12,085 bases of DNA from Dehalococcoidales bacterium (lineage in GTDB: Bacteria > Chloroflexota > Dehalococcoidia > Dehalococcoidales > RBG-16-60-22), in the NCBI GenBank assembly GCA_016783105.1, contig JADHXF010000050.1:1-12085 (forward strand), written 5' to 3'. Each line of letters opens with the position of its first letter. Position 1 is the stretch's first letter. The notes under the pieces are model-generated. The model did not search any database. It was not told the origin of the DNA and saw nothing but the letters and a program-made list of their open reading frames with translations. Of the stretch, positions 1-6,175 are shown in pieces. Made by a program: the position numbers and the translations under genes.

Positions 1-134
1 AAGAACTTGGCCTGACTATGGGCGATATTATACGGGGTGTGATTCCGTTCATTTTCCTGGTGTTTATTGGCCTTGCGCTCTGCGTCATCTTTCCCCAAAT
101 AATCCTCTGGTTACCCGGTCAAATGATAAAGTGA
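1..134 (+). CDS. TRAP transporter large permease (DctM-type), C-terminal end only
   Basis: Frame 3 is open from the window edge to a TGA at 132-134 and gives the last 43 residues of a membrane protein. The stretch reads LGLTMGDIIRGVIPF and is followed by a strongly hydrophobic helix (FIFLVFIGLALCVIF), then a short tail rich in Ile, Leu, Trp and Pro (WLPGQ). This is the usual ending of the large 12-helix subunit of tripartite ATP-independent periplasmic transporters, which import carboxylates and related solutes with a periplasmic binding protein. The substrate cannot be told from this fragment. The gene is cut by the window edge, not broken. It lies 113 bp upstream of the dehydrogenase in the same direction, so the two may share an operon serving uptake and oxidation of one substrate; that is inference. 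Confidence 0.7.
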   Translation, partial: ELGLTMGDIIRGVIPFIFLVFIGLALCVIFPQIILWLPGQMIK

Positions 135-247
135 GGTGAATGCACTCTTGAGCATTATCGCCTTGGGAAAATAGATAACACGCGCGCGCCTGTTTCTAAA
201 GAGCAGCATTTGAGCATACAGACGATTTTAAGGGAGAGGAAGAAAAC

Positions 248-1060
248 ATGGGTAAGCGATTAAAGGAAAAGGTAGCTATAGTGACCGGAGCGGGCTCAAT
301 CGGACCCGGAATCGGCAATGGCAAGGCCACGGCAATCTTGTTTGCCCGAGAAGGTGCCCGCGTAATGCTTGTGGATAACAACCTTAAAGCGGCAGAGGAA
401 ACCAAGCGTTTCATTGAAGAAGAAGGCGGGGACTGTATGGCGTTTGCAGCTGATGTCACCAGTTCATCGGACTGCGAAGTAATGGTGGGCAAATGTCTGG
501 AAAAGTATGGACACATTGATATCCTTCACAATAATGTTGGGATAGGAGGCTACGGAGGCCCGGTGGAAACGAGTGAGGAAGAGTGGGACCGCATCATAAC
601 GGTTAACCTGAAGAGCATGTTCCTGACCTGCAAATATGTCCTCCCCCATATGGAAAAACAAAGATACGGCTCTATTATTAACATCTCATCAATTAATGCC
701 CTGGCCATTACCGCCACGGCGGTGGCCTATTCCACATCCAAGGCCGGTGTCATTGCCTTCACACGAGAAGTGGCCTATAAATACGCCAGCAAGGGGGTCC
801 GCGTTAATGCCATACTGCCGGGGCTCATGAAGACGCCAATGGTTGAGGCGTATGGCAAAAAGGCCTATGGAGACAATATAGACAAGATGTGGCAACAACG
901 CGACGCCATGTCGCCTACCGGAAAACAGGGTGAACCCTGGGATATTGCTCAGGCCGCCCTGTTCCTGGCTTCGGACGATGCCAAATATATTACCGGTACC
1001 TATCTAATCGTTGACGGCGGCATCACCGGAACCATGCTGGGCACAGTAAAACCAGAGTAG
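248..1060 (+). CDS. Short-chain dehydrogenase/reductase (classical SDR, NAD-type)
   Basis: A complete 270-aa cytoplasmic oxidoreductase, the normal length for a classical SDR. The Rossmann glycine motif is at residues 13-23 (TGAGSIGPGIG, an extended variant of TGxxxGxG). An acidic Asp43 closes beta-strand 2, which favours NAD(H) over NADP(H). NNVG at 95-98 stands where most members have NNAG. The catalytic set is visible as Asn120, Ser148, Tyr161 and Lys165 (YSTSK), with the PG block at 191-192 and the DGG block near the C-terminus. The ATG at 248 follows a purine-rich Shine-Dalgarno (AGGGAGAGGA, 231-240) at good spacing. It probably oxidises a hydroxyl or reduces a keto group on a small molecule; the substrate is unknown. 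It is convergent with the ThDP gene, ending 20 bp from it. Confidence 0.95.
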   Translation: MGKRLKEKVAIVTGAGSIGPGIGNGKATAILFAREGARVMLVDNNLKAAEETKRFIEEEGGDCMAFAADVTSSSDCEVMVGKCLEKYGHIDILHNNVGIGGYGGPVETSEEEWDRIITVNLKSMFLTCKYVLPHMEKQRYGSIINISSINALAITATAVAYSTSKAGVIAFTREVAYKYASKGVRVNAILPGLMKTPMVEAYGKKAYGDNIDKMWQQRDAMSPTGKQGEPWDIAQAALFLASDDAKYITGTYLIVDGGITGTMLGTVKPE

Positions 1061-1080
1061 AAATGCCACAAGTTCATAAT

Positions 1081-2373
1081 CTAGGTGATATCCAAGGGAG
1101 CGAGTGGGGTGATGGGAACATCGATGACCACGGGGACAGGTGCGGAAAAGCCCTGCTTTATCGCTCTGGTTAATTCCTGCGGGTTATGTATTTGCATTCC
1201 CTGAGCGCCACACGCCTCGGCGATTTTGTCATAGCGGATGGCGCCTAATCTCGTGGCAATAATGCCTTCATCACCATAACGATGATATTGTACGCTCGCA
1301 GCGATGCCCCAGGTCTTATCATTGGCGACAATCGCTACAAAAGGTAGTTTCTGCCTAACCGCCGACTCAAGTTCTGTCGTAGTAAAACCGAAGGAGCCGT
1401 CACCGGAAACAAGCAGTACCGGCTTATCTGGGTAGGCGAGTCTCGCGGCCATGGCGCCGGGTAATCCCAAGCCAACGACGCCACTTGCCCCGCACGTCAG
1501 CCAGCTTGCCGGATAACGTTCGGTGGCGAGCAGCATATGAGCCCACTGACCGATGTTGCCGCCATCAATGAGCAGGATAACCTCCTCATTCAATAAAGAC
1601 TGAACGGCTTTCACTATATGCCATCCACTTATCATTGATTGTGCCGTGTCCTGCCACCGAGACCGAAATGATGCAGACCGTTCCTGGGCTTCTTTCAACC
1701 ATCTGGCGTGTTCGGATATACCTCTATCAGATACCGCTTGGGCAAGAAGGTCGAACACTGAAGGTAGGTCACCGGCAATGCCTAGGGTCGGTTCCACCCC
1801 CTGGTTTAACTCGCAAACATCACGGTCAATGCGAATGACTTTGGTCCCTTCGCTGACTTTTGGTGGTCTCAGGTATCCGATTCTATAATCTACCCTGGCC
1901 CCGGCCAGTATAATAAGGTCGGCATCTTCAAGAAGCCTGGGTTCACCGCTGGCAGCACCTGTCACTCCCAGGAAATTTGGATGCGCCCTATCAATGACAC
2001 CCCTGTCCCAGATAGGAGTTACGATTGGAATCATGGCATTCTCGCTGAACTTGACCAGAGAGTGCTGTCCTTTCCCGTAGAAAACGCCGCTTCCGGCGAT
2101 AATCAATGGCTTATGTGATTGCTCAACCACGGCCGCTGTTTTCTCTAAATAATCCGGCGGCAAGAGGCCGGCGCCGGAGTTTATTGTTTCGGCAATATGA
2201 TTTGGAACGGTCGACTCTTCGATTTCCGCCTCCAGCACATCAAGCGGAATCGTAAGGTGCACCGGCCCCGGACGACCGCTCACAGCCTTAGTAAAGGCTT
2301 GCCCGATACAGAATGAAATATCGCTGGCTCGATAAATACATGCCGCATACTTGCAGATTGGTTCAGCCAGTTA
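1081..2373 (-). pseudogene. Thiamine-diphosphate enzyme (acetolactate synthase-like), N-terminally truncated
   Basis: The intact part covers the central and C-terminal domains of a ThDP-dependent enzyme of the acetolactate synthase/oxalyl-CoA decarboxylase type. It starts at SGRPGPVHLTIP, passes through the middle FAD/ADP-like domain, and ends with the ThDP-binding domain. That domain carries GDGSFGF (residues 294-300 from a GTG at 2283) and Asn321-Asp322, the Mg/diphosphate motif. The longest ORF with a start is 400 aa, against about 550 for the family. Homology clearly continues upstream of that GTG in frame (EPICKYA at about 2344-2364), until an in-frame TAA on the minus strand at 2371-2373. 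A weak match (MD....L.EP) seems to pass the stop. The whole N-terminal Pyr domain, with the catalytic Glu that activates thiamine, is missing. No Shine-Dalgarno is obvious before the GTG. I read this as a decayed gene; a shortened expressed protein is possible but could not be catalytic alone. Confidence 0.85.
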
Positions 2374-2413
2374 ACAACAGTCCATAATGTTCAGCTTGTT
2401 GTGAAAGAAAACC

Positions 2414-2443
2414 TTCGAAGTCTTTCTAGAATTGTGATATGAT
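2414..2443 (+). promoter_or_regulatory. Possible weak promoter for the ATPase operon
   Basis: A -10-like TATGAT (2438-2443) lies 18 bp downstream of TTCGAA (2414-2419), a poor -35. A start would fall near 2450, just ahead of the GGCGAGGA Shine-Dalgarno of the first small gene. Only the -10 is good, so this is tentative. Confidence 0.3.
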
Positions 2444-2464
2444 TCTGAGGGGCGAGGAACTGGT

Positions 2465-2683
2465 ATGGTAAAGACCGTTAACCGGGGTCCAGAGGTGGCA
2501 GAGGATTACCGCGAACGGATAATAGTAGACCTTGATAATTCCATCCTTGCTTCCAAGGCGAACAGGGATCGCTACACCAATCTACCAAATCAAGCTAAGT
2601 ATGCGGGATTGCCACACCTTGGGAGCAAGCACTCTGAGGGTACTTCGGGCTATATTCCGAGATCAACAATAGCCTTGGTTTAA
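2465..2683 (+). CDS. Small protein of unknown function (72 aa), first in ATPase operon
   Basis: An ATG preceded by a GGCGAGGA-type ribosome binding site (2451-2458) opens a 72-codon frame ending in TAA 34 bp before the next likely start. The product is charged in its first half (around EVAEDYRERIIVDLDN) and rich in Gly, Ser and Pro in its second. It has no membrane segment, cysteines or motif I recognise. The good ribosome binding site and its place directly ahead of two co-oriented genes favour a real gene. Its lack of recognisable fold and its position just right of the broken ThDP gene leave open that it is a chance frame or the remnant of a larger gene. Confidence 0.4.
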   Translation: MVKTVNRGPEVAEDYRERIIVDLDNSILASKANRDRYTNLPNQAKYAGLPHLGSKHSEGTSGYIPRSTIALV

Positions 2684-2717
2684 ATTGCAACACTTATCTT
2701 GTCCGTCAGAGGACGAT

Positions 2718-3335
2718 ATGGGAGAAGAGAAAGCGAATATGCTCAGTGATAAAGATATAGCTATCTACGCTCTGCATCTCCTGGGCGGATGGCAAAAAAG
2801 GGTCCACACAGAAGATGTCGCATTGAAGTGCTACGAGCTTGCACCATCTAAGTTCTCATGGGTAAAATACCCACAATATCCAGATTCGACACCTGCCCGC
2901 TTTGCTTTGGAGGCGGCTAAGAAGCAGGAATATGGGGCATTGGTTAAAGGAGAGAGCGAACGGAAAAGAACTTCAAAAAACATTGGGGGATGGATGCTTA
3001 CCGCTAATGGGATTGAATGGGTAAAAGCGAACAAGGGACGAATTGAGGAATATCTAGGCAAGCAGGCCCCAACAGGGGATCGTTTAGCCGCAGATCGAAA
3101 GCTTAGGGAATTGATAGAGAGCGCAGCTTTCAAAAATTTCAGAGACCGCGGAGAGCAAGCCGAGATTTCTCATGCCGATTTTGCCGAATCCCTTGTCTGT
3201 ACCATAAACACCACAGTAGAAGTATTGAACGACCGTTTGGAGCAGCTTTACTCCATAGCTGAGGAACTGAAAAGGGAAGATGTTAAGAGCTATATTAATT
3301 TCTGCCGAAAGAGGTTCGCCTCACTTTTGGGGTGA
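2718..3335 (+). CDS. Uncharacterised protein, winged-helix-like N-terminus, partner of the GHKL ATPase
   Basis: A 205-aa soluble protein counted from the ATG at 2718, which has AGAGGA just upstream. An in-frame TTG at 2685 lacks a convincing site, and an ATG at 2739 is an alternative. Residues 10-40 (DKDIAIYALHLLGGW, then helical HTEDVALKCYEL) and residues 60-105 (ARFALEAAKK, YGALVKGE, GWMLTANGIEWV) have the helix-helix-strand-strand rhythm of a winged-helix domain. The 'LT..G..W' turn is common at the wing. This part might bind nucleic acid or another protein. The C-terminal half (125-200) is predicted helical and highly charged, with a hydrophobic repeat around VEVLNDRLEQLYSIAEEL. No catalytic motif is seen. 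The gene ends 16 bp before the ATPase start and is almost certainly cotranscribed with it, so it is probably a dedicated adaptor or sensor. I do not recognise a named family. Confidence 0.75.
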   Translation: MGEEKANMLSDKDIAIYALHLLGGWQKRVHTEDVALKCYELAPSKFSWVKYPQYPDSTPARFALEAAKKQEYGALVKGESERKRTSKNIGGWMLTANGIEWVKANKGRIEEYLGKQAPTGDRLAADRKLRELIESAAFKNFRDRGEQAEISHADFAESLVCTINTTVEVLNDRLEQLYSIAEELKREDVKSYINFCRKRFASLLG

Positions 3336-3351
3336 GAAGGAGGAGAAAGCG

Positions 3352-5598
3352 ATGCCGAAAGTTGTAATTCCAACGGAATGGGAACTCCGTGCAGACCCTC
3401 GCTACAAGCGGCAAAACATGGAAAGAGCAATGAAAGGCCGAATTGAGCGCGGGCTGGTGGAACTCATTACAAATTCTGATGATAGCTATCGCAATCTCGA
3501 GGACGAAGGGAAACAAGCTTCGGGCAAGATTCGCGTCGAAATTGAGAGGAGAAAAATAGGGCAACCTTCCACCGTAATAGTGCGAGATAGAGCCGAGGGA
3601 ATGGACAGAGTGGGGATGTACCATAAACTTGGGGTCCTTGGCGAGAGAACCTCGGGGTTTGAAAAAGGGAAACCGAGACGTGGACTTCACGGACGTGGCG
3701 CAAGAGATGTCGCTGCGTTTGGAACCGTTCATTTTGAAAGCATTAAAGAAGATGAATATAATCATCTAATCATCCCGCCTTCATTGAGATGCCGCTTTGA
3801 GGAACCTCACCCCGGGAAGGTCACCAGTGAGATACGGAAGAAACTGGGTATTCCAAGAGGCAATGGCACCATAGTTACTATCGAGGTTGAAAACCGGTTT
3901 CCAATCCCACAACATGAAACTCTGCTAAAGGATTTTTCCCGATATTATAGTCTGCGAGATCTGTTTTCGAATCCCAGGCGAGAGGTGACGCTCGTAGATC
4001 TGAATAAGAAAAGAGAGGACCCGCTGCTTTACAAGTATCCCAGCGGCGAGCCGGTATATGATGGGGAGATTGTAATTCCCGATTATGCCGCGGCAAAGGC
4101 TCGCCTTGTTGTATATAAGCATCCGACTCCTTTCGAACAGGGTATACTTCCCTATCGAGAGGGTATACTGGTTAAAAGTGCCGCAGCTATACACGATTGC
4201 ACTTATTTTGAACTGGAATCGGAAGCTGTTTGCTGGATACTGACAGGCCAGCTGTTTTGCGAGTATATTGACCAGCTAATTCGCGAATATGATGACCGAG
4301 AAGAAGCAGATCCAGACAATCCCAATCACCCGGTAAATAACCCGCAAAGACTACTGGACCCATTCCGCGACGGCTTAATACGTGAACACCCTTTTGTGCG
4401 AGAACTCTATAAGAAATGCAAAGAAACTTTGGAGACTTTCATTGAGGAGCTAAAAGCCACCGAGAAGCCTCCCAAACGAGATGTTACAGACAAGGATCTT
4501 GAGAGGAAACTAAGGAGTCTTTCGAGGGAGATATCAAGAATTTTTGAGGAGAAACTAAGGGAGTTGGAAGAGGAAATTACGCCTGGAATCATTCCCAAAG
4601 AACTATCCCTGGGGCTGCATATCATTCCGCCTGATGAACAGCCAATCATAGTGAATCAACCCAAGACATTTTCAGTCATTGTTAAGCACTACGAAGCTTT
4701 GGATGAGTCTTTACCGGTAAATGTCGGCAGTAGCGACCCTGATAATGTGAGGATTCGGACATCGCCTGTGTTTTTGAGAAGATTATTGGAGGATGGGAAA
4801 GTGGGAAGGACTACCTTCACTGTTGAAAGCGACGAAGTCGGAGCAGAAGCGTTTGTCGAAGCGCGTTACGGTGGATACAGTAATTTGGTGCTTATAAAAG
4901 TTGTTGAACCACCGCCACCTCCACCGCTACCTGATGGGCTCACTTTTGAGAAACCTCAATACCATTTACAAATCAACAAAGAAAAAGCTTTGGTCTTACG
5001 ACTAAAGACTATTATGAAACCAACCAACTCAATGGTTGCGGAAATAACTTCCGACCATCCTGATATCGTTGTAAAAGGTGGGGGCAGATGTATATTACAT
5101 GAAACTGATATGGCAGGGGTCTTACAAGGGCAATGTAGGGTGTTGGGACGACAGTTAAAGGCATGCGGTAAAATAACTGCTCGTGTTGATAGTTTTGAGC
5201 CAGCGCAGACTCGCGTTGAAGTCGTTGAAAAACCCGAGCCTCCCGGCGGGATAGATTTCAAAGCGAAACCGGATGAATCTGATTTTGGGATAGAAAGATA
5301 CAAATGGGATGACAGGGGACCCTATCTATTGTGGATCGGTGCTAAGCATCCTTCCATCAGAAAGTACTTAGGAGAGCTAACAAACGAAGGGTATCCGGGA
5401 CGATCTTCCCCACTCTACCACGCGGTTCTTGCCGAAGTCATTGCTGAGGCATTAGCATTTCGCCTATTATCTGTACACTTTAAGAAATACGGGCAACAGG
5501 GAATGCTAGATTACGAGTCTACAGCCTTTTATTATCATAAGCAATTCTCTGACTTTCTTCCCATTGCCCATAAGTTTCTCGTTACCGAACTTCCATAA
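3352..5598 (+). CDS. GHKL-type ATPase (MutL/MORC/Hsp90-like) with Ig-like segments
   Basis: A 748-aa protein. The ATG at 3352 is chosen because a perfect AAGGAGG (3337-3343) sits 8 bp before it. The Bergerat ATP-binding fold is clear. The N-box ELITNSDDS has Glu37, the expected general base, and Asn41 for Mg. DRAEGM at 79-84 is the G1 box (DxGxG-like) and the GLHGRGARD block (111-119) the G2 lid. Residues 190-310 (with PYREGILVK near 267-275) resemble the S5-like transducer domain of MutL/MORC proteins. A charged coiled coil follows at about 373-408. Two probable beta-sandwich segments lie at about 416-518 and 528-625, joined by six consecutive prolines (520-525), and a helical, aromatic-rich domain ends the protein (650-748). 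There is no histidine-kinase phosphoacceptor box, receiver domain, signal peptide or membrane helix. Prokaryotic MORC/MutL-like ATPases are known from restriction-modification-like contexts; a defence or DNA-clamp role here is inference. Confidence 0.9.
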   Translation: MPKVVIPTEWELRADPRYKRQNMERAMKGRIERGLVELITNSDDSYRNLEDEGKQASGKIRVEIERRKIGQPSTVIVRDRAEGMDRVGMYHKLGVLGERTSGFEKGKPRRGLHGRGARDVAAFGTVHFESIKEDEYNHLIIPPSLRCRFEEPHPGKVTSEIRKKLGIPRGNGTIVTIEVENRFPIPQHETLLKDFSRYYSLRDLFSNPRREVTLVDLNKKREDPLLYKYPSGEPVYDGEIVIPDYAAAKARLVVYKHPTPFEQGILPYREGILVKSAAAIHDCTYFELESEAVCWILTGQLFCEYIDQLIREYDDREEADPDNPNHPVNNPQRLLDPFRDGLIREHPFVRELYKKCKETLETFIEELKATEKPPKRDVTDKDLERKLRSLSREISRIFEEKLRELEEEITPGIIPKELSLGLHIIPPDEQPIIVNQPKTFSVIVKHYEALDESLPVNVGSSDPDNVRIRTSPVFLRRLLEDGKVGRTTFTVESDEVGAEAFVEARYGGYSNLVLIKVVEPPPPPPLPDGLTFEKPQYHLQINKEKALVLRLKTIMKPTNSMVAEITSDHPDIVVKGGGRCILHETDMAGVLQGQCRVLGRQLKACGKITARVDSFEPAQTRVEVVEKPEPPGGIDFKAKPDESDFGIERYKWDDRGPYLLWIGAKHPSIRKYLGELTNEGYPGRSSPLYHAVLAEVIAEALAFRLLSVHFKKYGQQGMLDYESTAFYYHKQFSDFLPIAHKFLVTELP

Positions 5599-6033
5599 AG
5601 CAAGGGCAATTCAAGAACAGGAACCAGAGTTAAATACCAAGCTTGTCTGTGGTCCCCAATGCCCTGCCAGTCCCCACCATATTTATCAATTTGGTAGACA
5701 TGCTTAGTTGATTTCGCTCTTCATAATATGAACAATCGCTTGTTATGTGCAGTGTCTGAGCCATCGCTTATCGGAGAATGGGTCCCGGCAGTGGTGGTTA
5801 AACCGAAATCCACTAACAGTCGGCAGCAAAAAGGACGACTTCCCCCTGGATGCCGTGATTTACTATGTCCAGCGGACGGCCGTCCTGAACAAAGTACCAA
5901 TTTGTATAATTATTATTGAAATTGTTTGGCGACCTTCGCCACCTTCATGGACTTGCAACATCTCTGACTTGCTCCAGCATACCTCCAGCATCAGATGCCG
6001 TGTTCTGCACATCTCCCAAGTAGCCTTCAATCC
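5599..6033. other. Gene-poor spacer between the ATPase and the CRISPR-like repeat
   Basis: No convincing gene is seen. Two overlapping open frames at 5728-5919 and 5747-6070 (+) lack ribosome binding sites and recognisable content; the second runs through the CRISPR-like repeat and is rejected. A short stretch around 5830-5895 (KKDDFPLDAVIYYVQRTAVL in the frame of 5747) looks more protein-like than its surroundings and may be the remnant of a lost gene. A perfect 12-bp palindrome, GGACGGCCGTCC, lies at 5874-5885. A -10-like TATAAT at 5905-5910 points toward the repeat, without a good -35. No strong terminator for the ATPase operon was found. Confidence 0.5.
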
Positions 6034-6065
6034 GTTCGCTCCCCGTGCGGGGGCGTGGATTGAAT
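6034..6065 (+). repeat. Solitary type I-C-like CRISPR repeat
   Basis: The 32 bases start GTTCGCTCCCCG and end GGGCGTGGATTGAAT. They keep the length, the GC hairpin (8 pairs with one bulged T, loop TG at 6046-6047) and the GTGGATTGAA tail typical of type I-C CRISPR repeats. Read on the minus strand it gives the HSIHAPARG peptide often seen when such repeats are translated. The last bases (GAAT, then GG) depart slightly from the usual GAAAC/GAAAT. I searched about 150 bp on each side by eye and saw no second copy at array spacing, and no cas genes. It is therefore a lone repeat: the remnant of an array, or a solitary repeat carried by the element. It is 142 bp upstream of the recombinase start. 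Confidence 0.65.
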
Positions 6066-6095
6066 GGTAATAGCTAAACAAGCGGATTGTGACTG

Positions 6096-6115
6096 TCAAG
6101 TTTATTTATACTTGA
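6096..6115. promoter_or_regulatory. Inverted repeat overlapping the recombinase -35, possible operator
   Basis: TCAAGTTTATTTATACTTGA has 6-bp perfect arms (TCAAGT / ACTTGA) around an AT-rich centre. Its right arm overlaps the -35 hexamer of the recombinase promoter, a typical place for a repressor site. Part of it (ATTTATACTT, 6104-6113) recurs at 6132-6141 over the -10. No regulator gene is seen nearby. Confidence 0.35.
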
Positions 6116-6140
6116 CTAATACATAATTTTAATTTATACT
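6112..6140 (+). promoter_or_regulatory. Near-consensus sigma70 promoter for the recombinase
   Basis: TTGACT (6112-6117), a 17-bp AT-rich spacer, then TATACT (6135-6140): ten of twelve bases match consensus at ideal spacing. Transcription would start near 6147, leaving a leader of roughly 30 nt before the recombinase ATG at 6176. Confidence 0.7.
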
Positions 6141-6175
6141 TTATTATATTGAGATTCAGGATTAACAGGATAAGT

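Noticed and set aside
3280..3351. Upstream ATG at 3280 as the start of the GHKL ATPase
   Set aside because: It lies inside the preceding gene without a ribosome binding site, while the ATG at 3352 has a perfect AAGGAGG.
5652..5676. Direct repeat GTCCCCA at 5652-5658 and 5670-5676
   Set aside because: Seven bases, twice, in a C-rich stretch; expected by chance.
5930..6000. Search for a second, degenerate CRISPR repeat upstream of the one at 6034
   Set aside because: Only GCGACCTTCGCC gives slight resemblance; spacing and sequence do not fit a repeat, so no array is claimed.
5747..6070. 107-codon open frame on the plus strand between the ATPase and the recombinase
   Set aside because: No ribosome binding site, unusual composition, and it reads through the CRISPR-like repeat; the opposite-strand frame 5863-6099 is likewise just the repeat in translation (HSIHAPARG).
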